Below are positions 1 to 9,840 of a stretch of DNA of 64,000 nucleotides, piece by piece (position 1 is the first letter of the stretch; every line of letters begins with the position of its first letter). This DNA comes from Epithemia pelagica (Eukaryota; Bacillariophyta; Bacillariophyceae; Surirellales; Surirellaceae). The position numbers and the translations under genes were made by a program. The stretch spans positions 1,736,001 to 1,800,000 of the forward strand of contig OX337231.1 of NCBI GenBank assembly GCA_946965045.2, given 5' to 3'. The notes under the pieces were generated by a model. That model saw only the letters and a program-made list of their open reading frames with translations. It was not told the DNA's origin and made no database searches.

Positions 1-569
1 CAACTTCCCATGACTTGTTCGCAAGGGCTCGGACAATTATCACAGGTTCCTTGCTGCCTCTGAGAAATGCCCTGGACCCAGGACCCAACCGACCTGTTGT
101 TCCAACACCTGCTGGCATTTTCTTTCAGTGTCCTCGTGCTTGTTGTTGTTGTTGTTGTCGTCGTCGTCACCTGCACCTCGTTGTCCTTGTGCTCAAGAAA
201 TTGACACTTTTGGTAATGATCCTCATTACCAAAAGGTTCGATCTCATGAGCACATGCTCTTCATGATGAATAATCCCGATGGGGACTGTTCAAATGGAGG
301 GAAAAACATGTAACTTGCCATTGTGTGGTCGTCTGTCGTCAGTTGATTGTCACAATCTTTTCTACAAAAATTCCCCCCTGGTCCCCCATGGAGTTCCGAT
401 TGGTTCCGAATCAGCGCGGGTCCAGAGGAGTCCGGGACACGTTGAGAAAGCCGACCATGGCACAAAAAATGGCGCGAAAGTACTGCTTCGGATGCAGGTA
501 ACATCACGACGTCCTATCATCGTCATAGGACTGTCATAGGACCTGCCGAAGCAATGTGCCCACTATGTC

Positions 570-599
570 CCCACATGTGCCCACATGTGCCCACATGTC
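570..599. repeat. Short tandem repeat, CCACATGTGC unit
   Basis: Three near-perfect copies of a 10-bp unit (CCACATGTGC) in a row, preceded by a degenerate copy (GTGCCCACTATGT). The unit contains the palindrome CACATGTG. No function is evident. Confidence 0.8.
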
Positions 600-857
600 A
601 AAAATCGAGCACAACCCTCCAATGGAGATGCTCCTATGACCTAGATATGTCATATATGGGTGTCATGTGGTATCCAATGGTGACAGAGGATGTCTTGAAG
701 AAAAAGTTTGGGCATCCACATGTTGCCGTAGGCCTAATATTGATCATGTTCTATCTAGTTGAAAATATGTGCCCAACGGCCCATTTTGGCGTGTAATGGG
801 CACACGGCTAGAGGAGGCACTAGGACTACTCAATACTGAACTCAGCCGTCCTAGTCC

Positions 858-1772
858 TACAAGCTGAGTTCAGACAGAATGTTCCTGTCGTAGCGCTCCA
901 GTAGTAAGACTACTTCACGGTGATTCATTCCTTTAGAGGAGGGTCGCCCGGCGCGGAGGGTAGAATGACGAGAAGGGCGTATGTTCGAGGAGGGCGCATG
1001 CCCGACAAGACATATGCCCGTCGAGTCATTCTACCGACAAGCCGGGCGCCCGACGAGGAAGGAATGAGAAATCACAGGGGAGTAATCTGCTTACTTTATA
1101 TCTAGATATATAGGTAGTGACTACCGCCCGGTTCTATTATGAGATGGGATGTCGCAGGGACATAATGTTCCTTCTATGATGTCGCGCGATTCGCACGATC
1201 ACTACTTCCCGGCTCTACAAAAAAATTCTACTGTAAAATAAAAATGTGAGACGAACTACCTGCATAGCTAGGTATATAGTTAGGAAATCTACGTAATACG
1301 CGCCAGCCATCTTTGTTAATATAGCCCTTATAATTATGCCTCTGTTGTGCAAAGTGCTTCCGAAACTCGACAATCTCGCGTTCCCCCCTTCGTTTTGTGC
1401 GAGACTATCGTGCGTGGGGTGCGTCCGATGATCATGTTATTGTGGATGATGCTGATGCGTTGAACTGTTGCCCCATTGGTGATGGTCCAACAACACCCTA
1501 AGGGAGCTGGATGCAGCTCGGCAACAGTTCAACAGGTCGGGACGGCCCTCCACCATGGTCAACACACTCGACTGTTTTTTCGTTATTTTTGACGAAATCC
1601 TAGCGTTCGGAAGAAATCACACATAACACTAAAGTTAATAAAATATTTATTTCAGCCACTAGGAAGTCGCTAGTCGGACACTAATAACGCAGAACGCTTT
1701 CCAGGATTACTCCTCTGGTACAAATTCTACAGGAGTCTACGACAGGAACACACTCCCTGAACTCAGCTTGTA
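858..1772. mobile_element. Putative non-autonomous inverted-repeat element (MITE-like), 0.9 kb
   Basis: Bases 858-893 and 1737-1772 are inverted copies of one another. A 16-bp outer block (TACAAGCTGAGTTCAG on the left), a 7-nt variable spacer of the same length on both sides, and a 13-bp inner block (GTTCCTGTCGTAG on the left) all match. No transposase-like frame lies between them. The interior has a long imperfect hairpin (926-1066) and a second inverted repeat (1459-1533). This is the structure of a small non-autonomous DNA transposon. I could not find a convincing target-site duplication, so the exact ends are uncertain. Confidence 0.55.
926..1066. repeat. Long imperfect hairpin (fold-back) inside the element
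   Basis: A 141-nt imperfect palindrome centred near 996. The outer arms CATTCCTT / AAGGAATG, then GCCCGGC / GCCGGGC, then GTAGAATGAC / GTCATTCTAC (960-969 with 1025-1034), then GGGCGTATG / CATATGCCC pair in order. It would fold into one long stem if transcribed or extruded. Confidence 0.75.
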
Positions 1773-2082
1773 CCGCCTTGGCGGTTCAATTAGGGAAGAG
1801 AAGCGACGAGCTAGCTAGAGGTGAGCAGAACATAGACTCGTCAGATAGCATGGACTTCTGATTGCGCGCGCCTGCCAGACTTCTAGCGGTTGAACAGACG
1901 GTTGTTCTGAGCACCCGCCAAGCTCAAAGTGCTTCCATTTCAAATTCGACCATCATTCAGGTCGTGCGAATGATTGCGGGGAGCACTCCGACGAGAACTC
2001 AAACCATCAATGATCCGAGTCGGTCAGCTTCCGTTAGTCATTATCGTCCAGGTTCTTTTGCCGTAACTCTTCGTTTTTGACC

Positions 2083-2853
2083 ATGGCGTCCCCAGTGAAT
2101 CGTAACGGCAGCGCTCCTTTGAATCCTACTGATGATGATCTTTCTATGCTCGTCCATGTCGTTGCTCCGGCTACTCTTCCGGCCGGTTATACCTTTGAGG
2201 CAGAGATAAATGGAAATCCGGACAAGATTATAACGTGTGAAGTACCGGAAGGTGGTGTCACGGAAGGACAAATGTTTCTTGCACCGTTGCCAGTCACTTA
2301 TGATGGCGCCCGTCTCCGCGCACCGGTTGGTCAATGGAAAGACGGATTGTTTGGCTGCTTCAACTACGGACTTTGCCACGCTTCCCTATGCTGTTCCTTG
2401 TGGTTCACGCCTATTGCCATGGGACAAACGATTACCCGACTGAGTTTGACGTGGCTGGGCGAACCAGGTAGTTGGATGCAAGCTGAACGTGCCTTCAAAG
2501 TTATTTGTGTGTTGGTTGTATGTTCGACGATATATTCACTTTCATTGACGGTTGGTTCATTGCCCTACGAAGTCGGAGCACTGCCGCTGTGGTTAGCGCT
2601 CGCAAAGTTTTTGGGAGCTTTGCTAGTCACAGTCTGGTCTGTTTACAGTCTATGTCGTACACGTGAAACAGTTCGAGCACGATACCAAATCCCGGAGAAG
2701 CATTGTACAGGATGTGAAGATTTGTGTTGTTCAGTGTTTTGTTCCTGCTGTGCGGCAGCCCAGCTTTTGCGACACACTGGTGAATACGAAACATATCCAG
2801 GTGTGTGTTGCTCAGCAACAGGACATCCAGAAGGAACCCCACTATCCGTTTGA
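2083..2853 (+). CDS. PLAC8-family cysteine-rich membrane protein
   Basis: Single exon, 256 aa. The ATG at 2083 sits in CCATGG; a longer frame begins two codons earlier at a TTG and is not used. The domain starts at about residue 85 with a Gly-Leu-Phe-Gly-Cys stretch followed by paired cysteines (ASLCCSLW). Two hydrophobic segments follow (KVICVLVVCSTIYSLSL and WLALAKFLGALLVTVWSV). The region closes with a second cysteine cluster (CTGCEDLCCSVFCSCCAAAQ) before an LLRHTGEY motif. This pattern of Cys-rich blocks around hydrophobic segments is typical of the PLAC8 (DUF614) family, whose members influence organ size or cadmium and calcium transport in plants and sit in membranes. The role here cannot be inferred further. 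Confidence 0.7.
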   Translation: MASPVNRNGSAPLNPTDDDLSMLVHVVAPATLPAGYTFEAEINGNPDKIITCEVPEGGVTEGQMFLAPLPVTYDGARLRAPVGQWKDGLFGCFNYGLCHASLCCSLWFTPIAMGQTITRLSLTWLGEPGSWMQAERAFKVICVLVVCSTIYSLSLTVGSLPYEVGALPLWLALAKFLGALLVTVWSVYSLCRTRETVRARYQIPEKHCTGCEDLCCSVFCSCCAAAQLLRHTGEYETYPGVCCSATGHPEGTPLSV

Positions 2854-3221
2854 GGCACCATGTGGTCGTATGACATCATTTAGAAGGACGAAGTTGACTA
2901 AACTCGATATGTATTGTATTAGTACTCCATAAAACTGATACCATCCGCTTGCTATTATCTCTCCCCCTAATAGATAGATCGATTTCCTTATGGGATATGG
3001 GATGGACAGTAACAGAAAAAATCTAGCTTCATCATGCGTAATTCCGTTGCTTTTCTCTTTTCCCGGTATGAACGAAATGACAAACTTGATGTGGATGTGC
3101 TTCGTCTCGGTCGATTCTCATGGATAAGATGAAAGTTCCAAATAATTGAGTTAATTCTACACCTTCAACAATTACTCTATTTCTACTCTATTTGTATCAC
3201 GAATTGCTCAATACAGGTTAT
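2854..3221. other. Convergent intergenic region, no gene seen
   Basis: 368 bases between the 3' ends of the PLAC8 and PPR genes. AT-rich, presumably both 3' UTRs and polyadenylation signals. I see no conserved frame or RNA gene. Confidence 0.6.
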
Positions 3222-4769
3222 TCAAACTTCAGCCATTTTTCGACGAGACAGACGTTGTTTCCGTTCGTTCTTGACGGCCGGGAGTTTTGCCGTCCATGCT
3301 TTGGGAATGTTTCGTTTTGTGTGGCCTTCCATGAGTCTCTTGTATTCGCGGTTTGGTACACACTCTCTGAGTCGACTCAGTACCATATCACCGACACATC
3401 CGGCCTGACGACTCTCGAGGAATATTCGTTTGGTCCATTTTTTTCGTGCGGGAGAGTTGGGTGGCAATAGGCGAGAACATGCTTTGAGCATGTTGCCATA
3501 GGTTACATGGTTCGGCTTGACCTTGTCATTTTCCATTCGTCGATAGGTGGACACAGCGATATCAAACGCCTCGAGGCGATCTTCGGCAGATCCTCCTTCG
3601 GCTGCCGCACTGGCAATGACCGAAGTATAACCAAATACGTCTGGACGACATTCGAGACAGCCTGACTCATACAAGCTAATTTGACGATTCAGAATGGATC
3701 TTGCATACCGAAATGCACCTGGCTTTTTGGCTTTGGCCCAACATCCCATTGCCGTATTGAAGAGGATGGCGTCGGGTACCACCGAGGATTCGGCTCGGTA
3801 ACGTTTTTCGGCTCGTCGCAACAAGCGTTCTGCCTTTCGCGCAATCTGGAAGGGGTGTCCACTTTGCTTGGCAAGAGCTCCCATGGCGGTGCAATACGAA
3901 GCCTTGTCAGGAGCAACCATGGTGTCACCACTTTCTTCCAAGAGTTCCATGAATCCCAGCAAATCGTAGGCCCGATCCGCCGCATTGGCATGGGAGGAGC
4001 GAGACCACGAGGCCAAGACAGCATTGAAACTTGTGGTTCGAGGTTTCAGTTTCGAAGAACCTGTGTTTTCATACAATCGCTCCATTGCTGCAAGAACACG
4101 TTCTGCGTTTTCGGGAGCTTGTGGGTGTCCACACCGGCTCCAGGACTGAAGGACAATGTCGAAGCAATCCGAGTCAGGCATAATGTAGCTATTGACTCGT
4201 GGGTCTTCTTGAAACTTTCGAATCATGCTTTCCAGAATACGTTGGGCTCGGTGAGCACTGTGTTGTCCTTCAGCGTGTCTCCAGGCCATCAAGACTGTCT
4301 TGTAAGAGCACAAGTCTGGCTTGACAAGGCCGCCTTCTTCCTCCATTCGTTCCAATATGCGTTCACAACGCTCCGCCGCGGCGTCACCAGCACCTGATCG
4401 GGCCCATCCTTCCAACAGACAGTTGTAGTCATTGACGGTAAGGTCCGAAACCAACTCATTGCCCGCTCGTCGTTCATCGACGAGTCGCTTGACCAATGAT
4501 TCCAAGGCCAATGCTTTTTCAGTGCTTTTCTGTGGTGTCAAAGACCAAGCATACATGATTTCAGGAGCCGTGGTGATTTGCTCTTTCGACAACTGGCCCA
4601 ATCGTACATGAGTCAGGTCCGCCGTCATTTGTTTCAGCCATTGAACTTGTCGTTCTCGGGGTACGGCGTGCAGATGGATATAGGCGTCAACAACGACGCC
4701 AGTCCAGCTACCACAGAACATCCATACCAGACCAGCCACCATCGTAATAGGCAAAGCATGAGGCATCAT
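3222..4769 (-). CDS. PPR-repeat protein, probably organellar
   Basis: 515 aa, single exon. The open frame runs upstream to an ATG at 5156, but those extra 129 residues are low-complexity and look like 5' UTR. The ATG at 4769 starts a hydrophobic leader (MMPHALPITMVAGLVWMF...VVVDA) followed by Tyr-Ile-His, which could be a signal peptide with an aromatic +1 residue as in diatom plastid precursors. The rest holds about seven degenerate pentatricopeptide repeats, e.g. VNDYNCLLEGWARSG, PDLCSYKTVLMAWRH, TTSFNAVLASWSRS, PDVFGYTSVIASAA and PNHVTYGNMLKACSR. PPR proteins bind RNA and act in organelle RNA processing. The C-terminus is basic (KNERKQRLSRRK). No editing or nuclease domain follows the repeats. 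Plastid targeting is an inference; mitochondrial is possible. Confidence 0.8.
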   Translation of the reverse strand: MMPHALPITMVAGLVWMFCGSWTGVVVDAYIHLHAVPRERQVQWLKQMTADLTHVRLGQLSKEQITTAPEIMYAWSLTPQKSTEKALALESLVKRLVDERRAGNELVSDLTVNDYNCLLEGWARSGAGDAAAERCERILERMEEEGGLVKPDLCSYKTVLMAWRHAEGQHSAHRAQRILESMIRKFQEDPRVNSYIMPDSDCFDIVLQSWSRCGHPQAPENAERVLAAMERLYENTGSSKLKPRTTSFNAVLASWSRSSHANAADRAYDLLGFMELLEESGDTMVAPDKASYCTAMGALAKQSGHPFQIARKAERLLRRAEKRYRAESSVVPDAILFNTAMGCWAKAKKPGAFRYARSILNRQISLYESGCLECRPDVFGYTSVIASAAAEGGSAEDRLEAFDIAVSTYRRMENDKVKPNHVTYGNMLKACSRLLPPNSPARKKWTKRIFLESRQAGCVGDMVLSRLRECVPNREYKRLMEGHTKRNIPKAWTAKLPAVKNERKQRLSRRKMAEV

Positions 4770-5403
4770 TGTGGATGGTAAAAACGGTGTGTTGCGAATG
4801 ATAATGATTCTTTTCAATGACTCTTTGGATTTTGTATCTCTTTGGTTTTGATAGTGCTGCTGATTCAATCTCGCCTTGAGAACAAAAAATACCAGTTGTC
4901 GTCGTTCTGAGTGAGCAGTTGTGGTTGGCGAGGATTCTTTGATCGGCGTGAATTTGGTTGGAAGATTTGGGATTCGATGCCGACACAGGTTGATTGGGTC
5001 TCCCCCGGAGGTGATTTGCTTTTGTTCTTGTTCTTTTGAGAAACGAAGAAGAAGAGACACGGAAAATGTCGTAGAGGGACAGCATCTGCAGAAGAGACAC
5101 AGCCCATCTGCCAATGAAACATCCCCGACAGCAAGTACCAGATCAGGACACGTCATTCAAAACATCTCCACGTCACGATAGAGCATCAACGGTGCGGACA
5201 GGAAGAACAAGAAGACACCGTTTTGGCGCTGTCTGTCTGTCGAGTTGATGTCATATCCCAGGCACGATGACGTGTTCACAGCTTCAACATGAAGATGACG
5301 TAATGAGTCATGAATAATATGACAGCGGGACAGGGAAAGGAGAGTGGATCTTTTTCTCATATGGATATCTGTCTCTCACCGGCGGCTCGTTTCGAGAGTT
5401 TCG
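4770..5403. other. Divergent promoter region between PPR gene and lumenal-protein gene
   Basis: 634 bases between the two start codons. It is open in the minus frame up to 5156, but without conserved character. It likely carries both promoters and the PPR 5' UTR. No RNA gene was recognised. Confidence 0.5.
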
Positions 5404-6312
5404 ATGATTCCTCGCCGTACACTGTCTCTCTTGGTGCTATTCCATATCTGTAAGGGACTTGCGTTACAGACATGCTCGTCAGGTAGTCGCGACCACGTTC
5501 ACACCATTGGACCAACAGGACCAACAGTCAAGCCAACGTTGAGTCGAAGATGCGCTATCCAACAGGCTGTGAGAACCACCATGTCAGTCGTCGCGGCTGG
5601 ATGCACCGTGCCGGCAGTATGTCCTCATTTACCAGTTCGTGCGGCAACGCCTACGTCGCTTGGTGAATCAATCCGAAGATCCGCATCGAATATTCCAGGG
5701 CTAGGTCCGGCGGACATTTATTACCCCCTCTCATGGAAAGGCACATGGAAGGCATCACGCCAAGTTGTCATTCCCTCTTCTGCTTCCGGTGAACGGACCT
5801 ATCTGTTGAATTACCGACTGCGATTCCTTTCATCTGTGGTTGATAATGCGGTTGTGGCAGATCGAGGGTTTAACCAAGCCGAACTAGAGACGGCCTTGAA
5901 ACGACTAAGTCGTACTGACCTTGGAGTCAATAACGACAACATTGCGACGACGACAATCGTACGTTCGTATGAATGGACCGAGACCAACCCCAACAATCTG
6001 CGAATGGTCATGGCGGATGGGACGCGGAAAGAAATCAAAGTCACAAAGCGATCAGCAAGTGAAGACGGCTGGTCGGAAACGAGCGAATTTCAACGTGTGG
6101 TTTTCGAAGATGAGCGAGGAATACCTGAGGTTTCTGCTCGCCGTGTTTTGACAAAGTGGAGGATCGTGGATGAAACTTCAGTCGAGGCAATCGAAGTTGT
6201 GTATGATGCCGGAATGTCAGTCATTGATCCTATGGGGACTTCTTTCAATCCACCCAGTCAGCAAGGACAGCGATTGTTGTCCAAGTCTAGGCTTTTACTA
6301 GAGCGAGAATAA
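5404..6312 (+). CDS. Predicted thylakoid-lumen protein (DUF6816-like)
   Basis: 302 aa. The frame is open back to a GTG at 5344, but the first ATG is at 5404. From there the N-terminus has a signal peptide (MIPRRTLSLLVLFHICKGLA). About 35 residues on comes a second, lumen-type signal: an Arg-Arg pair (LSRRCAIQQ), a hydrophobic run (SVVAAGCTVPAV) and an Ala-rich end (VRAA). This arrangement suggests import into the plastid and then Tat-type transport into the thylakoid lumen. The mature part begins with LGPADIYYPLSWKGTWKASRQV and has an Arg/Val-rich beta pattern resembling the DUF6816 family of cyanobacteria and plastids, whose function is unknown. The family assignment rests on the YYP...W.GTW motif only and is tentative. 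Confidence 0.55.
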   Translation: MIPRRTLSLLVLFHICKGLALQTCSSGSRDHVHTIGPTGPTVKPTLSRRCAIQQAVRTTMSVVAAGCTVPAVCPHLPVRAATPTSLGESIRRSASNIPGLGPADIYYPLSWKGTWKASRQVVIPSSASGERTYLLNYRLRFLSSVVDNAVVADRGFNQAELETALKRLSRTDLGVNNDNIATTTIVRSYEWTETNPNNLRMVMADGTRKEIKVTKRSASEDGWSETSEFQRVVFEDERGIPEVSARRVLTKWRIVDETSVEAIEVVYDAGMSVIDPMGTSFNPPSQQGQRLLSKSRLLLERE

Positions 6313-6505
6313 AGCCAGGAATAATGATAATGTCGCCGTCATCGCAAGCAAGTTCTTTCCACTTCTAATGAAGCAACTTGTACGCCGACTAGACTAATGG
6401 TCTAGAGTATGCGAAATGGATATTTTTATGCGACAGACGATGCCTGACCAACCATTGTCGATTAATACAAAAACTGGGACAATTGAAGGGTCTTTGTGAT
6501 GGGGT

Positions 6506-6521
6506 GGATATGAAAATATCC
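6506..6521 (-). promoter_or_regulatory. Histone 3' mRNA stem-loop of H2A
   Basis: Read on the minus strand: GGATAT-TTTC-ATATCC, a 6-bp stem with a 4-nt loop, preceded by AAAACA and followed by ACCCC. It begins about 40 nt after the H2A stop. Layout, loop length and the CC-ACCC tail match the histone stem-loop bound by SLBP. The same structure follows all other histone genes in the window. Confidence 0.9.
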
Positions 6522-6561
6522 TGTTTTGTTTTTGATTTCCAATTAGGATTGGAGTGTTGAT

Positions 6562-7167
6562 TTATTTGGCGGCAGACTTCTTTGGAAGAAGAACACTGTT
6601 GGATCGCAATAAAAAGGTATTGGGTGAGTGACCATGAAGACATCAAGTTATTCATTCTGAACCAGTGAACGTACGCATGGATGTTCGGAAGGACACCTCC
6701 GGAGGCAATAGTCTGAAAATTGGGAAATGAATGTGATTAGTTTGCCTTGTGTAAAGAAAGAACTAAAACGGATTCACCTCAGCATTCGACTTACCACACC
6801 ACCCAACAACTTGTTCAATTCTTCATCATTCTTTACAGCCAAAGTGATGTGACGGGGAACAATACGAGACTTCTTGTTGTCACGGGCAGCGTTTCCAGCC
6901 AACTCTGCAGAACAACAGCATTATGAGTTCATACTTCGATGATCGTAGCCCCATTCGACATGGACACTTACCAAGAATTTCGGCGCAAAGGTATTCGAGA
7001 ACAGCAGCCAAGTAGACGGGGGCACCGGCTCCCATACGGGTGGCGTACTTGCCCTGTCGGAGGTAACGTCCGATACGACCAACGGGAAATTGGAGACCAG
7101 CTTTGGCAGATGCAGTGGTGGACTTCTTCTCTCCACGGCCGCCTTTTCCTTTTCCTTTACCAGACAT
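6562..7167 (-). CDS. Histone H2A (four exons)
   Basis: Core histone H2A, 125 aa after splicing. Exons: 7167-6972, 6904-6795, 6712-6675 and 6595-6562, separated by GT-AG introns of 67, 82 and 79 nt. Exon 1 gives the N-tail and alpha-1/alpha-2 ([34 protein letters not shown]). Exon 2 begins [16 protein letters not shown] and exon 3 holds [12 protein letters not shown]. Exon 4, only 34 nt, encodes [10 protein letters not shown]. The reading frame stays open through all junctions and gives a complete H2A. There is no SQ(E/D) tail motif, so it is not H2[11 protein letters not shown] has Cys where most H2A have Ala. It diverges from the H2B gene across a shared 419-bp promoter. A histone stem-loop follows the stop codon. 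Confidence 0.95.
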
Positions 7168-7586
7168 GATGAATGCTTATCTCGAGATGTATTTGGAACA
7201 ACTGGATGTTTGAGTTATGAGAAGAAGAGAAGACAAAACGACCCTTTGGGAGGCTACGACAAAACTGCGTACAAAACGTTACTGTCGTAGGGGACTACGA
7301 ACAAATCCAGTTGGACCATCCGCGCCAGGATTTCGAATGGTTCAGAAAGACAGACGACCTACAGATTCTGGCTCGGATGTACTCTTCTTGGTTCAGTAAA
7401 TTCAATTCATAATTCATATGGGAGGGCTGGCGTGCGCCGGAACTTCATACGCTCCCGCCGAGATGGATTTCGGCGCGCGCCTGCCATGCAAATCATCTCG
7501 TCCCTCGTCCTTCGTCCTTACTTATTCCCATAAATCGGACGATCTCCAACTCTTGAGCCTTCGACTTCGACAACTTCTAAATCACA
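7168..7586. promoter_or_regulatory. Bidirectional H2A/H2B promoter with E2F-like and octamer motifs
   Basis: The 419-bp gap separates the divergent H2A and H2B start codons. It contains TTTCGGCGCGCGCC at 7468-7481, which fits the E2F/DP consensus (TTTSSCGC), and ATGCAAAT at 7486-7493, the octamer element known from animal H2B promoters. An E2F-like site also occurs in the H3/H4 and H1 upstream regions. The octamer may be chance; a role for it in diatoms is not established to my knowledge. Confidence 0.6.
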
Positions 7587-8011
7587 ATGGCAAAGACTCC
7601 TTCCAAGCAATCGGCCAAGGCCCCTAAGAAAGCCGCTGGTGCCAGCAAGAAGAGCAAGAAGCGTACCGAATCTTATTCCTCCTACATCTACAAGGTTCTC
7701 AAGCAAGTTCACCCTGACACTGGTATCTCGAAGAAGGGAATGTCCATCATGAACTCCTTCATCAACGACATTTTCGAACGTATTGCTTCCGAAGCCGGGC
7801 GCCTTGCCACATACAACAAGAAGGCAACTCTCAGTAGCCGGGAGATTCAGACTGCTGTTCGTCTTATGTTGCCAGGAGAATTGGCCAAACACGCTGTTTC
7901 CGAGGGAACCAAGGCCGTCACCAAGGTAAGGGATAAATTGATTGAGTATCTTCCCAGCCAAACAGATACTGATGAACTTGCCTTTCTATTTATCAGTTTT
8001 CCACCAGCTAA
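7587..8011 (+). CDS. Histone H2B (two exons)
   Basis: 117 aa. Exon 1 is 7587-7925 and exon 2 is the 15-nt segment 7997-8011, which encodes FSTS and the stop. The intron (7926-7996, 71 nt) begins GTAAGG and ends ATCAG. Without splicing the frame runs on into unrelated sequence and through the stem-loop; with splicing it ends ...[12 protein letters not shown], a normal H2B end. The histone fold is clear: [69 protein letters not shown]. The N-tail is Lys/Ala rich. The ATG is in ACAATGG. Confidence 0.95.
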
Positions 8012-8054
8012 ATCAAACTTTCGGAGCAGAAAATTGCCTCGTCAATCACAAACA

Positions 8055-8070
8055 GGATCTTCTTAGATCC
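8055..8070 (+). promoter_or_regulatory. Histone 3' mRNA stem-loop of H2B
   Basis: GGATCT-TCTT-AGATCC with AACA before and ACCC after, starting 44 nt downstream of the spliced H2B stop. It is identical in stem and loop to the H4 element at 22427-22442. Confidence 0.92.
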
Positions 8071-8501
8071 ACCCGATCACAAAGAAAACCTCCTTTGTTC
8101 TCTCTTGGATAGCAAATTTATCATGCATAGAAACCAAGAAAACCGTAGCATCTTTCCTCAGGCTCTCCTGACGTTTGATGAAATCATATGGCTCAGGCTC
8201 GCTTAGTCTCTAAATGCTTTAGTTGGATAATCTTTTGTCTGTACAACTGGCAGTCTCTCTATTCTGTATCCAACTACCTTTACTCCACTTCGTCCATGCG
8301 TCTTAGGAGTAACTGATGAGACAGCAGATTTTTCACGCCGGTAATCGTATTCAGTATGCTTTGTAACAAGATCGTAAAAGGCGAATATTCCATACTTGAG
8401 GATTATGCACGAGTCTAATGGTACAAAATTATACATTAAATAGATCAGGAATGCTGTCTATGAATGGGTCACATTTGTTGTCTTTCTCTTTGTGTGTGGA
8501 T
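8071..8501. other. Convergent intergenic region between H2B and H1
   Basis: 431 bases between the two facing histone 3' stem-loops. No coding or RNA feature was recognised. Confidence 0.6.
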
Positions 8502-8517
8502 GGATATGAGAATATCC
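8502..8517 (-). promoter_or_regulatory. Histone 3' mRNA stem-loop of H1
   Basis: On the minus strand: GGATAT-TCTC-ATATCC, preceded by AAACA and followed by ATCCA, 28 nt after the H1 stop. The stem is the same as that of H2A. Confidence 0.9.
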
Positions 8518-8544
8518 TGTTTGGAATGTCGAACGAAAAATAGC

Positions 8545-9220
8545 TTACTTCTTTTCGTCCTTGGACTTTTTCTTGGTCTCAGTTTTTTTGGCAGCTGGTT
8601 TCTTGGCTGTAGCAGTTTTCTTTGGGGCTGCAGCCTTTTTGGGTTTGGCTGTAGTGGTTTTCTTGGCAGCTGCTGGTTTAGCTGCTGAGGCTTTCTTTGT
8701 GGTTGTTGTTTTCTTTGTCGCTGTCGTCTGGTTGTTTAAAGTTAAACAAGAGCTCGGTGAGATCAGAGTCCAACCACACGAAGTAAAAAGTACAAGTTGA
8801 TGTTACCTTTTTGGGAGCTGCCTTTTTCGTTGTGGTGGTCGTCGATTTCGTCGAAGTTTTGGCGGTTTTTTTAGCAGCGGCGGCCTTACTTGTCGTTTTC
8901 TTGACAGGAGCCTTTGCTTTCGGTGCGGCTTTCTTTGGAGCAGCGGTCTTCTTCGTGGCAGCAGCTTCTTTCTTTTCTTGGGCCTTTGCCTTCGCAGCCA
9001 CATTTTTCTTGAAATCGGCAGACAACTTATAGGAGTTCTTGTTCTTTACAAAATCACCGGCCGTGACTCCATTTTTCAAGGCGAGAAGAAAGGTTGCGTT
9101 TTGCCATTTCTTATCTGCAGGAAGCTTATCTTGCATGAACTTCTTAATAGAAATCATAGACGACCCGGTGCGGTCCTTCAACTCGGTAATTGCTTCGATG
9201 ATTCCGGCCTTGTACGACAT
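8545..9220 (-). CDS. Linker histone H1 (spliced)
   Basis: 198 aa. Coding exons are 9220-8807 and 8727-8545, with a 79-nt intron (GTAACA...ACCAG). A 114-nt 5'-UTR intron (9351-9238) is also likely, because a GTGAGT donor and CTTTCAG acceptor flank it. The ATG at 9220 starts MSYKAGIIEAI; the open frame continues upstream only through intron and UTR. Residues 1-75 form the winged-helix globular domain (IIEAITELKDRTGSSMISIKKFM, FLLALKNGVTAGDFV). The remainder is a Lys/Ala/Thr/Pro tail. Exon 2 restores a typical tail (TTATKKTTTTKKASAAKPAA ...) ending KSKDEKK; reading through the intron instead gives a non-histone end. It compacts linker DNA. Confidence 0.92.
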
Positions 9221-9351
9221 GATGAGATTATCACGTGCTGAAAGGGGGTAAGTACCAGAGAAAAGCAAAACAATTGCATAGAACAGTTAGGGAGCTACAG
9301 TTAGTAATCTCAATCATCTTGTATCATTCCAATGGTTTCATCTCAACTCAC

Positions 9352-9840
9352 CTGTTCGCTCTCTCTCGTTGCCAAATCTACTTGAGAATGAATGCTCGTT
9401 GTGTCAACTATTGACGTGCTTTGTTGCATCGGCAGTTTGAGAGCAATCCGGAAAGACGGGTACACCTCATCGGAAGCGACCCAGATAAGATGAAACAAAA
9501 AATGAAAAACAAATATTCAGTGCTCGGGGTATTTAGAATTAGTATCAGCCTCATTCTTCCGCGCCATAAACGAACTATTCGCGCGGGCCAGCGACGATGA
9601 TTGCGAGACATTCGTAGCATCCTACGGATGAAATACGTATGTATGACATAGTACATGAGTCTACGAGAGACATGCGTGACTAAGCTATGCGATACATAAG
9701 TCGTATGTACTGGGTAGGAGTAAATACTCCTACTCCTAGTAGACAATGAGGAGTGGAGGGAAAACTTGATCTTTGATGTTGTGCACTTGATAAGCAATGA
9801 TGCCTTCGCTCTATTCTTCGTCTACAACAAGCTTCTATGT
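9352..9840. other. Intergenic, H1 promoter and mutase 3' end
   Basis: No gene seen. Several short inverted motifs built on GGAGTA/TACTCC occur at 9715-9745. Apart from the E2F-like sites at 9557-9587 nothing is recognisable. Confidence 0.5.
9557..9587 (-). promoter_or_regulatory. E2F-like sites upstream of H1
   Basis: TTCCGCGCC (9557-9565) and ATTCGCGCGGG (9577-9587) lie about 340-370 bp upstream of the H1 start codon and about 210-230 bp beyond the 5'-UTR splice donor. Both resemble E2F/DP binding sites and match the motif class in the other histone promoters. Confidence 0.45.

Larger units (their letters stand above)
1..2082. other. Non-coding, repeat-rich region
   Basis: No open frame here looks like a conserved protein; the short frames are low-complexity or random. 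Seen instead: a nested hairpin around 482-554 (arms TGCTTCGG / CCGAAGCA and GTCCTAT / ATAGGAC), a 10-bp tandem motif around 570-599, a 10-bp inverted repeat at 836-845 / 864-873 (CTGAACTCAG), an element with terminal inverted repeats at 858-1772, and a 14-bp perfect inverted repeat at 1459-1472 / 1520-1533 (GTTGAACTGTTGCC). The region looks like accumulated small transposon debris upstream of the PLAC8 gene. Confidence 0.6.

Noticed and set aside
4770-5156. N-terminal extension of the PPR frame
   Set aside because: Low-complexity, and the downstream Met starts a hydrophobic leader.
7518-7961. 147-residue minus frame opposite H2B
   Set aside because: Shadow of the H2B coding sequence; no independent conservation.
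8561-9032. Hydrophobic Phe/Val/Ala-rich plus-strand frames
   Set aside because: They are the reverse complement of the Lys/Ala-rich histone H1 tail.
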